Shown here piece after piece: positions 1 to 6,059 of a DNA stretch of 7,700 nt. Origin of the DNA: JAFKKS01 sp039808325 (GTDB lineage: Bacteria; Pseudomonadota; Alphaproteobacteria; Rhizobiales; Xanthobacteraceae); assembly GCA_039808325.1 (NCBI GenBank), contig JBDHSU010000164.1:1-7700 (forward strand). Reading direction: 5' to 3'. Below the pieces are notes generated by a model that saw nothing but the letters and a program-made list of their open reading frames with translations, searched no databases and was not told the DNA's origin. Numbering within the stretch: position 1 is the first letter of the stretch; every line of letters starts with the position of its first letter. The position numbers and the translations under genes were made by a program.

Positions 1-139
1 CGTCGAGCATGCGCTGCACCCACGGCGTCAGCGGCACGCGCGCCATCGCGAGATAGCCGCCGGTGCGCATGAGATAGGTCGCCGCCGTCATCGCCAGGAT
101 GGCGATCAGCGGGCCGATGTGGATGTCAGCGGCGCTCAT
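1..139 (-). CDS. azlD: AzlD family branched-chain amino acid exporter small subunit (5' part only)
   Basis: Only the first 46 codons are inside the window; the gene runs off the left edge. The visible protein begins MSAADIHIGPLIAILAMTAA and continues with TYLMRTGGYL and a charged PLTPWVQRML segment. This is the usual AzlD start: one membrane helix, a conserved T-Y-x-x-R motif, then an amphipathic loop. AzlD proteins are about 100-110 residues with four membrane segments and work with AzlC as a two-component exporter of branched-chain or related amino acids in the inner membrane. The start overlaps the 3' end of azlC by 14 bases in another frame, as expected for translational coupling of the pair. 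The family call rests on the start of the protein and on its azlC partner. The substrate cannot be read from the sequence. Confidence 0.85.
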   Translation of the reverse strand, partial: MSAADIHIGPLIAILAMTAATYLMRTGGYLAMARVPLTPWVQRMLD

Positions 140-842
140 CGAGGAACGCTCCCGCGATGCTGCCGGCGATGGCGCCGGCGATGATGAACCAATAGCCCGC
201 AATGAAGTGCGCCGTGGCCCATGCGACCGCGCCGGCGACCGCCCAGCCGAGCGCGCGGCGCCGCCCGCGCCACAGCGGCACCAGCATCGCGGCGAAGAAG
301 ATCGGCAGCACCAGGTCGAGTCCGAAGCGCTGCGGATTGCGTACGAGATCGCCGACCAGAAAGCCGGGGATCGTGCCGGCGACCCAGAACGTCCACATCG
401 TGAGGCCGCTGCCGAGCAGCACGCCGGTGTCGGACCCGCCTTCGCTGCGGTAGCGCATGGCGATGATCCAATTGGCGTCGACGAGGAATGCGAGCATCGT
501 CGCGATGCGCGTGCGCGGCATCCCGTTGAACCACGGTTGCAGCGCCGCGCCCATCAGCAGATAGCGCATGTTCACGGTCGCGGTGACGAGCGCCAGCGTG
601 ACGATGGTCCCGAAGGTCCAGACATTGTTCCAGACTTCCATGGCGACGAGTTGCGACGCGCCGGCGAAGAGGAAGGCGCTCATCATCACCGCTTCGATGA
701 GCGTCATGCCTTTCTGCGCCGCGATCGTGCCGAACGCGGCGGACATCGCGACGGTGCCGGGAAGCAAGGGCACGGTCAGTTGCATGCCGAGGCGCATGCC
801 GGCACGGGTCAGGGTTGGCACACGGGCCGGGCGATCATTCAT
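126..842 (-). CDS. azlC: AzlC family branched-chain amino acid export permease
   Basis: A 238-residue inner-membrane protein, the normal AzlC length. It has the family's hallmark FAGASQ motif at residues 59-64, preceded by a Pro-rich first helix (LTVPLLPGTVAMSAAFG, about 22-38), and NMRYLLMGAAL at 91-101, matching the conserved N-x-R-x-x-L-M-G region. Hydrophobic segments lie roughly at 22-42, 48-69, 76-101, 143-165, 175-190 and 198-226. With AzlD it forms an exporter of the AzlCD (LIV-E) type; members export leucine, isoleucine, valine or analogues. The stop codon lies inside azlD, overlapping it by 14 bases. The chosen ATG at 842 has no strong Shine-Dalgarno. An internal Met at residue 16 (ATG at 797) would remove most of the polar N-terminus, so the start is less certain than the gene. 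Transcription is divergent from the RraA-like gene. Confidence 0.92.
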   Translation of the reverse strand: MNDRPARVPTLTRAGMRLGMQLTVPLLPGTVAMSAAFGTIAAQKGMTLIEAVMMSAFLFAGASQLVAMEVWNNVWTFGTIVTLALVTATVNMRYLLMGAALQPWFNGMPRTRIATMLAFLVDANWIIAMRYRSEGGSDTGVLLGSGLTMWTFWVAGTIPGFLVGDLVRNPQRFGLDLVLPIFFAAMLVPLWRGRRRALGWAVAGAVAWATAHFIAGYWFIIAGAIAGSIAGAFLDERR

Positions 843-874
843 TGCGGGTGCGTGGCGGCGGCGGAAAGATCAGG

Positions 875-902
875 CTGTTACAGAATCGTTCCCGCCTGAC
901 AA
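875..902 (-). promoter_or_regulatory. Weak candidate sigma70-type promoter for azlCD
   Basis: On the minus strand TTGTCA (complement of 897-902) resembles a -35 box (5 of 6 to TTGACA). It is followed after 16 bases by TAACAG (complement of 875-880), a poor -10 (3 of 6). The predicted start would lie about 25 bases before the azlC ATG. It sits in the 121-bp divergent gap between azlC and the RraA-like gene (843-963), which holds no gene and must contain the promoters of both. I see no convincing plus-strand promoter there. This is inference from motif match only. Confidence 0.25.
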
Positions 903-963
903 GTGCATCGCGTTGGTGCATGGTGCCGCGTCAAATTCGCAATCGGGAGATCGGGATCACGTC

Positions 964-1656
964 ATGCACGAAAACCTCACCACGCGGCAGCTTGAGTTCC
1001 TGCGCTCCATCGACACGCCCACGGTCTGCAACCTGGTCGAGATGGTGGTGCCGCATCGGCGCGGCTTCGGCTACACCGTGAAGCATCTGCACTGCCCCTT
1101 CCCCGACCTGCCGCCGATGGTCGGCTTCGCCAAGACGGTGACGATCCGCTCCAAGGACGAGTTCGGCGCCGGCGACCAGTCCTACATCGCCAAGCGCCTC
1201 GACTATCTCGATTATATCGCCGAGGAGCCGCAACCGGGCATCAGCGTCATCGAGGATCTGGATGGCGAGCATGTCGGCTACGGCGCCTTCTGGGGCGAGG
1301 TGCAGTCCAACGTGCATAAGTCGCTCGGCATCCTCGGCGTCATCACCAACGGCAGCGTCCGCGACATTCCGATGGTCGCCGAGGGCTTCCAGATGCTCGC
1401 CGGGTCGATCTCGCCCTCGCACGCCTACGTCCATATGGTGGAGTTCGGCGTGCCGGTGAACGTCCATGGCATGGCCGTGAAGAGCGGCGAGTTGATCCAC
1501 GCCGACCGCCACGGCGCCATCGTCGTTCCCTCCGACAAGATCGAGGAGATGATGAAGGCGATGGAGGTCCTGACCGAGAAGGAGGCCAAGATCATCCAGG
1601 CGGCGCGCGACCCCGACATGACGCTGGAGAAGCTCAAGGCCGCGATGCGGGGTTGA
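964..1656 (+). CDS. RraA-like family protein (HMG/CHA aldolase-type fold)
   Basis: A 230-residue protein of the RraA / 4-hydroxy-4-methyl-2-oxoglutarate aldolase superfamily, once misnamed dimethylmenaquinone methyltransferase. The diagnostic stretch is the GEVQSN segment at 111-116 followed by GILGVITNGSVRD at 122-134, matching the family's G-E...G-x-x-G-x-x-x-x-G-x-x-R-D pattern with R133 and D134. A late HADRHGAIVVP segment (179-189) corresponds to the conserved G-D-x-x-G-V-V-V-P strand. True aldolases cleave pyruvate-containing substrates with a divalent metal; E. coli RraA instead inhibits RNase E. Which applies here is not decidable from sequence, so no symbol is given. The ATG at 964 follows GGGA-type ribosome sites at 945-949 and 953-956. 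The open frame extends upstream to 568, but that part is antisense to azlC and was left out. The protein has no signal peptide and is probably cytoplasmic. No functional partner is evident nearby. Confidence 0.88.
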   Translation: MHENLTTRQLEFLRSIDTPTVCNLVEMVVPHRRGFGYTVKHLHCPFPDLPPMVGFAKTVTIRSKDEFGAGDQSYIAKRLDYLDYIAEEPQPGISVIEDLDGEHVGYGAFWGEVQSNVHKSLGILGVITNGSVRDIPMVAEGFQMLAGSISPSHAYVHMVEFGVPVNVHGMAVKSGELIHADRHGAIVVPSDKIEEMMKAMEVLTEKEAKIIQAARDPDMTLEKLKAAMRG

Positions 1657-1710
1657 GCGGCCGCCGCAATAAGTGATCGAGGATTCACTTTAATCGGGCG
1701 GGGCGAGACG

Positions 1711-1723
1711 GGAGAGCGGATTG
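1711..1723 (+). promoter_or_regulatory. Ribosome binding site deciding the lspA TTG start
   Basis: GGAG at 1711-1714, inside GGGAGAG, lies 6 bases before TTG at 1721. There is no in-frame ATG upstream of the first membrane helix, so a TTG start is required. A competing copy (GGGAG at 1770-1774, TTG at 1781) exists 60 bases downstream. Confidence 0.55.
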
Positions 1724-2281
1724 ACGGCTTCGCATGCGAAGGGGGAGCCGGCGGGTGCCCCCGACCGGCGGGAGCGCTATTTGTTCGGACCGCTGACCCC
1801 GCTCGGGCTGGCGGTGGCCCTCTTGGTTTGCCTTGCCGACCAGGCGCTGAAGCTGTGGCTGATCTTCGTCTTCGAACTCGGCCGGCGCGGTTTCGTGCCG
1901 GTCCTGCCGGCGATCGACTTCGTGCTCACCTGGAACAAGGGCATCAGCTACGGCCTGTTCCAGCAGAACAGCGATTTCGGCCAGTGGGCGCTGGTGGCGT
2001 TCAAGGTCGCGGCGGTCGTGGCGCTGTGGGTCTGGCTCGCCCGCGTCGGGTCGCGGCTGACCGCCGTCGCCCTCGGCCTCATCATCGGCGGCGCCCTGGG
2101 CAACGTCGTCGACCGCCTCGCCTACGGCGCGGTGGCCGATTTCGTCCTGTTCCATATCGAGACCGCGGCCTGGCAATTTCGCTGGTACGTGTTCAATCTC
2201 GCGGATGCTGCTATCGTAGCCGGCGTCGCCCTGCTTCTCTACGAGGCGGTGTTTCCGCCGCGCGCCGCAAAAGCGCCCTGA
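1721..2281 (+). CDS. lspA: Lipoprotein signal peptidase (signal peptidase II)
   Basis: Inner-membrane aspartyl protease that removes signal peptides from prolipoproteins after diacylglyceryl modification of the lipobox cysteine. Of the 186 residues, the family blocks are in order: LADQALKLW at 38-46 (conserved D40-Q41 and K44), TWNKGISYGLF at 70-80 (the N-x-G box), GGALGNVVDRL at 123-133 with catalytic D131, and FNLADAAI at 158-165 with the second catalytic D162. Four membrane helices are visible, about 25-45, 88-107, 112-131 and 158-177. Start: TTG at 1721 sits 6 bases after GGAG (1711-1714). A second TTG at 1781, also 6 bases after a GGGAG (1770-1774), would give 166 residues, closer to the usual length of about 160-170. 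Both starts are plausible. The BamF-like gene follows 93 bases downstream, and that gap shows nothing clear beyond its ribosome site. Confidence 0.95.
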   Translation: MTASHAKGEPAGAPDRRERYLFGPLTPLGLAVALLVCLADQALKLWLIFVFELGRRGFVPVLPAIDFVLTWNKGISYGLFQQNSDFGQWALVAFKVAAVVALWVWLARVGSRLTAVALGLIIGGALGNVVDRLAYGAVADFVLFHIETAAWQFRWYVFNLADAAIVAGVALLLYEAVFPPRAAKAP

Positions 2282-2374
2282 TGCGGAGACAGGATTTGCG
2301 TTGCGTAGCCCTGGGCGGCGGCTGTCGCACCTGCAGATCATGCACTTGCGGAATGTGAAGGCCCGAGCGAACGA

Positions 2375-3055
2375 ATGAGCGCAATTTCAAAGTCCCTTTT
2401 CAAGCGTCGCCTGATGATGGCGGCGGCGGCCTGCTCTCTCCTGGCGGTATCGAGTGCCAGCGTCATGGCGCAGGACGACGACGAGCCGACGTTCGAGCAG
2501 GAACTTTTCCAGAAGCTGCTGGGGCGCAACAAACCCGCGATCGACTACCGTGAGCGCTCGCCGCTGGTGATCCCGCCGAGCGCGGAACTTCCGGCGCCCG
2601 GCGCCGGCGGCGGTGCCGCCGTACAGAGCAGCGCCGCCTGGCCCGAGGACGCGGACCTGAAGGCGCGGAAGAAGAAGGCGGGGCGCTCCATTCGCGGCGC
2701 CGACGAATCCGACCGCGCGGCGTCGGCCCTGATGTCGCCGGACGAAATCCGCCGCGGGAAGGTGGCGCGCAGCGAGCGCAAGCGTTCCGTCACGCTGAGC
2801 GACAACGAATCGGCGCGCGTGCTGCGGCCGGACGAGATCGGCGGCAAGCAGTATTCGCTGTTCCAGCTCTTCGGAAAGTCGATGACGACGGAGAAGCCCC
2901 AGCCGTTCACAGGCGAACCGGTGCGCGAAGTGCTGACCGAGCCGCCGCCGGGCTACCGCACGCCGTCCCCGGCGCAGCCCTACCAGCCGCCGAAGTCGGA
3001 GCCGATCTTCAAGATGCCGAGCCTGTGGGATCACGGCACCCAGGAGTCGAACTGA
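2375..3055 (+). CDS. Secreted proline-rich protein, BamF-like (DUF3035-type), putative BAM complex subunit
   Basis: A 226-residue exported protein. The N-terminus has KRR at 10-12, a hydrophobic stretch at 13-32, and a likely signal peptidase I site after VMA (A32), before QDDDEP. The mature part is low-complexity, rich in charged residues and proline, with no enzymatic motif. Its best mark is YRERSPLVIPPSAELPAPG at 58-76. This resembles the R-x-P-L-V-x-P-P-x-x-x-L-x-P-P motif of DUF3035/BamF proteins, alphaproteobacterial BAM accessory lipoproteins that share a short motif with BamC. Two copies of a P-D-E-I-x-x-G-K-like motif occur at 122-129 and 152-158. The lspA then M16 gene context also fits. 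Oddly, the only cysteine (C20) sits in AAAAC, a weak lipobox followed by more hydrophobic residues, so lipidation is doubtful. The ATG has a loosely spaced GAAGG (2357-2361). The gene is real; the BamF assignment is moderate. Confidence 0.8.
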   Translation: MSAISKSLFKRRLMMAAAACSLLAVSSASVMAQDDDEPTFEQELFQKLLGRNKPAIDYRERSPLVIPPSAELPAPGAGGGAAVQSSAAWPEDADLKARKKKAGRSIRGADESDRAASALMSPDEIRRGKVARSERKRSVTLSDNESARVLRPDEIGGKQYSLFQLFGKSMTTEKPQPFTGEPVREVLTEPPPGYRTPSPAQPYQPPKSEPIFKMPSLWDHGTQESN

Positions 3056-3161
3056 CGCTTGGACCGCCCGGCGCGTTCACCGTTGCTGGGCGGTGGCTTC
3101 CGCTGGAGTGATCGCGCGAACGTGAATCGCAAAACGCGGCGGGAAGCCAAATTTGACTCCT

Positions 3162-3184
3162 TTGCCGCGCAGGCTGCGCGGCAA
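3162..3184. repeat. Perfect GC-rich hairpin upstream of the M16 operon
   Basis: TTGCCGCGCA (3162-3171) pairs perfectly with TGCGCGGCAA (3175-3184) around a GGC loop, giving a 10-bp stem. It lies in the 193-bp gap between the BamF-like gene and the M16 pair, 18 bases before a second hairpin. It has no T-tract, so it is not a classical terminator. It could be an RNA element or a protein-binding palindrome. Confidence 0.7.
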
Positions 3185-3202
3185 GCCGTGGTTGCGACGT
3201 CC

Positions 3203-3228
3203 CGGCGCCGAATTCCCGGCGCCGTTTT
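3203..3228 (+). terminator. Intrinsic terminator-like hairpin just before the M16 operon
   Basis: CGGCGCCG (3203-3210) pairs with CGGCGCCG (3217-3224) around the loop AATTCC, an 8-bp all-GC stem followed at once by TTTT (3225-3228). Seen as DNA it is also a 10-bp direct repeat, CCCGGCGCCG at 3201-3210 and 3215-3224. It would end the lspA / BamF-like transcript. It lies only 20 bases before the M16 start codon, leaving no room for a promoter between them, so partial readthrough or attenuation is likely. Confidence 0.6.
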
Positions 3229-3248
3229 CACCTGACCGGGATTCGACC

Positions 3249-4619
3249 TTGATCAATCGAATGGTGGCGATCGCCCTTGCTTTCGCATTGTCGTGTGCAG
3301 GGGCGGCGACGGCGAGCGCGGCGGATAACGCCGGCAAGCCGGCCTATTTCAAGCTGTCCAACGGGCTCGAGGTCGTGGTGGTGGAGGACCATCGCAGTCC
3401 GGTGGTCACCCAGATGGTCTGGTACAAGGTCGGCGCGGCCGACGAGCCGCCCGGCAAATCCGGCATCGCGCACTTCCTCGAACATCTGATGTTCAAGGGG
3501 ACGAAGAAATACGGCCCCGGCGTTTTCTCCGGGACCGTGGCGCGGCTGGGCGGCCAGGAGAACGCCTTCACCAATCAGGATTACACCGGCTTCTATCAGC
3601 GCGTTGCGAAGCAGCACTTGCGCACGGTGATGGAACTGGAATCGGATCGCATGACCGGCCTCACCTTGACGGAGGAGCAGGTCAAGCCGGAACTCCAGGT
3701 CGTGCTCGAGGAGCAGAACCAGCGCGTCGCCAACAGCCCGGCGGCGAAGCTCGGCGAGCAGGTCGCCGCGATTCTTTATCTCAACCACCCCTACCGCAAG
3801 CCGGTGATCGGCTGGCGGCCGGAGATCGAGTTGCTCACGCGCGACGACGCCATCGCCTTCTATCGCCGCTGGTACACACCGAACAACGCGGTGCTCGTCG
3901 TCGCCGGCGATGTGACGCCCGACGAGGTGCGCAAGCTGGCGGAAGAGACCTACGGCAAGGTCGCGCCGCGCGCTGACATTGAGCCGCGCACGCGGCCGCT
4001 CGAGCCTCCGCCGATCGCGGAGCGACACGTCACCTTGGCCGATCCGCAAGTGCGGCAGCCGAGCCTGCAGCGCAGCTATCTCGTGCCGTCCGACACGACC
4101 GCGAAGCCGGGCGAGGCCGAGGCGCTGGATCTCCTCACGCATATCATCGCCAGCGGCACCGTCAGCCGGCTCTACCGCGAACTCGTGGTCGAGCAGCAGA
4201 TCGCCACCAGCGTCAGCGGCTGGTACCTCAGCACGGCGCTTGACGATTCGCGCATGACGTTCGGGCTGACGCCGGCGGCGGGCGTCACCTTGCCGGCGCT
4301 GGAAGCGGCGTTCGACAAGGTGCTCGCCGGCATCGTCGACAAGGGCGTGACCGAGGACGAGCTCAAGACCGCCAAGGAACGCATGATCGCCGACATGGTC
4401 TATGCGCGCGACAGCCAGACGACGCTGGCGCAGATGTACGGTGCCGCGCTCACCACCGGCTCCACCGTGGACAAGGTGTTCACCTGGACCGACCGCCTCA
4501 ACAAGGTGACCGCCGAACAGGTGCACGAGGTCGCGCGGCGCTATCTCGAGAAGCAGCGTTCGGCGACCGGCTATCTGGTGCAGGAGAAGAGCGTGCGCGC
4601 GGAGGGGAAACGATCATGA
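3249..4619 (+). CDS. M16 family zinc metallopeptidase, catalytic subunit (periplasmic)
   Basis: A 456-residue secreted insulinase/pitrilysin-type peptidase. The N-terminus MINRMVAIALAFALSCAG ending ATASA is a signal peptide with a likely cut near residue 24. The zinc site HFLEH is at 75-79 with E78 as catalytic base. The third ligand is in VVLEEQNQR, E155 (or E154), about 75 residues later as the family requires. The C-terminal half keeps the M16 fold (TVSRLYRELVVEQQ at 304-317) but lacks the G-L-A-Y end of the R/Y motif. Start: TTG at 3249 is 7 bases after GGGA (3238-3241); ATG at 3261 is the alternative. The open frame reaches back to 3153, but that extension crosses both hairpins and would bury the signal peptide. 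Its stop overlaps the next gene's ATG (ATGA), so the two M16 proteins are coupled and probably form a heterodimer that degrades peptides or misfolded proteins in the periplasm. Confidence 0.93.
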   Translation: MINRMVAIALAFALSCAGAATASAADNAGKPAYFKLSNGLEVVVVEDHRSPVVTQMVWYKVGAADEPPGKSGIAHFLEHLMFKGTKKYGPGVFSGTVARLGGQENAFTNQDYTGFYQRVAKQHLRTVMELESDRMTGLTLTEEQVKPELQVVLEEQNQRVANSPAAKLGEQVAAILYLNHPYRKPVIGWRPEIELLTRDDAIAFYRRWYTPNNAVLVVAGDVTPDEVRKLAEETYGKVAPRADIEPRTRPLEPPPIAERHVTLADPQVRQPSLQRSYLVPSDTTAKPGEAEALDLLTHIIASGTVSRLYRELVVEQQIATSVSGWYLSTALDDSRMTFGLTPAAGVTLPALEAAFDKVLAGIVDKGVTEDELKTAKERMIADMVYARDSQTTLAQMYGAALTTGSTVDKVFTWTDRLNKVTAEQVHEVARRYLEKQRSATGYLVQEKSVRAEGKRS

Positions 4620-5965
4620 GCGCCTTCGGCATGACGACGTCCCGCGCGCTCGCGTTCGCGGGCCTGCTCGCCGGATGTTTTTTCGCCGCGCTGCCGGCCG
4701 CGAACGCGACGACGGTCGAGCGCGTGGTCAGCCCCGGCGGCATCGAGGCGTGGCTCGTGCACGACAAGACGGTGCCGATGATCGCCGTCGAATACGCGTT
4801 CCGCGGCGGCGCCAGCCAGGATCCCGCGGACAAGCCCGGCCTCGCGCACCTTCTCACCACGCTGCTTGACGAGGGCGCGGGCGATCTCAAATCGGCCGCC
4901 TTCCAGCAGAAGCTCGAGGACAAGGCGATCAAGATGAGCTGGGCGTCGGACCGCGACGACTTCCGCGGCTCGTTGCGCACCTTGAGCGATCGCAAGGATG
5001 CCGCCTTCGATCTGCTGCGCCTCGCCCTCACCTCCCCGCGCTTCGACGCCGACGCGATCGAGCGCATGCGCACGCAGCTCGCCGCGCAGCTTCGTCGCGA
5101 AAGCGTCGACCCGAACCAGATCGCGTCCAACGCCTGGTGGGCGGCGGCGTTTCCCGGCCATCCTTATGGCCGTCCGCCGAAAGGCACGCTCGAATCGCTG
5201 GCGAAACTGAACGTCGATGATTTGCGCGCCTACGTCGCGCATGTTTTCGCGCGCGACAATCTCAAGGTCGCCGTCGTCGGCGACATCGACGCCGCCGCGG
5301 TCGGGCAGATGCTTGATCGCGTGTTCGGCGCGCTGCCGGCGAAGGCGCAACTCGTGGCGGTGCCGCCGGCGACGCTGCATGGCGTCGGCGACATCAACGT
5401 CATCGACCTCGACGTGCCGCAGGCGACCGTGACCTTCGGCGGCGTCGGGCTGCCGCGCAAGCATCCGGATTTCGTCACCGCTTATGTCGTCAACCACATC
5501 TTCGGTGGCGGCAGCTTCACCTCGCGGCTCTATCAGGAGGTGCGCGAGAAGCGCGGCCTCGCTTACGGCGTCTCGACCTTCCTTTATCCGATGGACGAGG
5601 CGGCGCTGGTGATGGGCTGGACGGCGACGCGTTCCGATAAGACCAAAGAGGCGATCGACATCATCCAGAAGGAAGCGAAACGTTTCGCGGCCGACGGCCC
5701 GACGGCGGAGGAGCTCGCGCAGGCGAAGGATTATCTCGTCGGCTCCTATGCGCTGCGTTTCGACAGTTCCGCGAAGATCGCGCAGCAGCTCGTGCAGATC
5801 CAGCTCGACGAGCTCGGCATCGACTACATCAATCATCGCAATGAGCAGATCGAGGCGGTGACGCTCGACGACGCCAAGCGCGTCGCGCGCACGCTGTTCG
5901 AGGGCGGCTATCTCACGACGGTCGTCGGCCGTCCGAAGGGCATGTCGACCGGCCAGCGGGGATAA
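4616..5965 (+). CDS. M16 family peptidase-like protein, non-catalytic partner subunit
   Basis: A 449-residue M16 protein whose zinc motif is lost. Where the partner has HFLEH this one reads HLLTT (78-82), so it cannot bind catalytic zinc there. It keeps the second-domain R/Y signature SRLYQEVREKRGLAYG at 303-318 (R304, Y317), which in two-gene M16B enzymes, such as the Sphingomonas heterodimer, completes the active site of the HxxEH subunit. FPGHPYGRPPKGTLESL at 179-195 is another conserved block. The ATG overlaps the upstream stop by ATGA, indicating coupling and equal expression. The N-terminus carries two possible export signals: a textbook lipobox LAGC at 18-21 after R10 and a short hydrophobic run, and a signal peptidase I site after ANA (31). 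If lipidated, the dimer would be membrane-anchored. The gene ends 94 bases before pgi, beyond a REP-like palindrome. Confidence 0.93.
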   Translation: MSAFGMTTSRALAFAGLLAGCFFAALPAANATTVERVVSPGGIEAWLVHDKTVPMIAVEYAFRGGASQDPADKPGLAHLLTTLLDEGAGDLKSAAFQQKLEDKAIKMSWASDRDDFRGSLRTLSDRKDAAFDLLRLALTSPRFDADAIERMRTQLAAQLRRESVDPNQIASNAWWAAAFPGHPYGRPPKGTLESLAKLNVDDLRAYVAHVFARDNLKVAVVGDIDAAAVGQMLDRVFGALPAKAQLVAVPPATLHGVGDINVIDLDVPQATVTFGGVGLPRKHPDFVTAYVVNHIFGGGSFTSRLYQEVREKRGLAYGVSTFLYPMDEAALVMGWTATRSDKTKEAIDIIQKEAKRFAADGPTAEELAQAKDYLVGSYALRFDSSAKIAQQLVQIQLDELGIDYINHRNEQIEAVTLDDAKRVARTLFEGGYLTTVVGRPKGMSTGQRG

Positions 5966-5980
5966 TTCGAGAACCATAAA

Positions 5981-6019
5981 GGCCGGGCGTACGGGGTCTC
6001 CGCCTTCGCGGGGACGGCC
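5981..6019. repeat. REP-like palindromic intergenic element
   Basis: GTCTCCGC (5996-6003) pairs with GCGGGGAC (6008-6015) around CTTC, with one T-G wobble. Outer GGCCG (5981-5985) and CGGCC (6015-6019) extend the symmetry. Read on the minus strand the core would encode GRPREGGDPV, a phrase I recall from spurious ORFs over dispersed palindromic repeats in alphaproteobacterial genomes. It lies between the second M16 gene and pgi. There is no T-tract, so it is a repeat rather than a clear intrinsic terminator, though it may stabilise transcript ends. Confidence 0.5.
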
Positions 6020-6059
6020 GCTGAAGCGTGATCCACCAGTCAACAAGAAGTGGCACAGC

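Noticed and set aside
929..934. TTGACG on the minus strand as a -35 box for azlCD
   Set aside because: Nothing resembling a -10 occurs 16-18 bases downstream.
568..963. 5' extension of the RraA-like reading frame back to ATG 568
   Set aside because: It is antisense to azlC, has no family similarity, and the homology begins right after ATG 964, which has its own ribosome site.
1671..1690. AAGTGA/TCACTT inverted repeat after the RraA-like gene as a terminator
   Set aside because: Only a 6-bp AT-containing stem with an 8-base loop and no T-tract; too weak to call.
1685..2341. 218-codon minus-strand open frame across lspA
   Set aside because: Antisense shadow of lspA with no recognisable domain.
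3063..3094. ACCGCCC/GGGCGGT inverted repeat as a terminator of the BamF-like gene
   Set aside because: The loop is 18 bases and no T-run follows; a better terminator lies at 3203-3228.
3153..3181. TTGACT at 3153-3158 as a -35 box for the M16 operon
   Set aside because: The matching -10 position 16-18 bases downstream is GC-only sequence inside the hairpin.
3153..3248. Longer M16 N-terminus starting at TTG 3153
   Set aside because: It would translate through both hairpins and place about 32 Arg/Pro-rich residues before a normal signal peptide. TTG 3249 has a well-spaced GGGA site.
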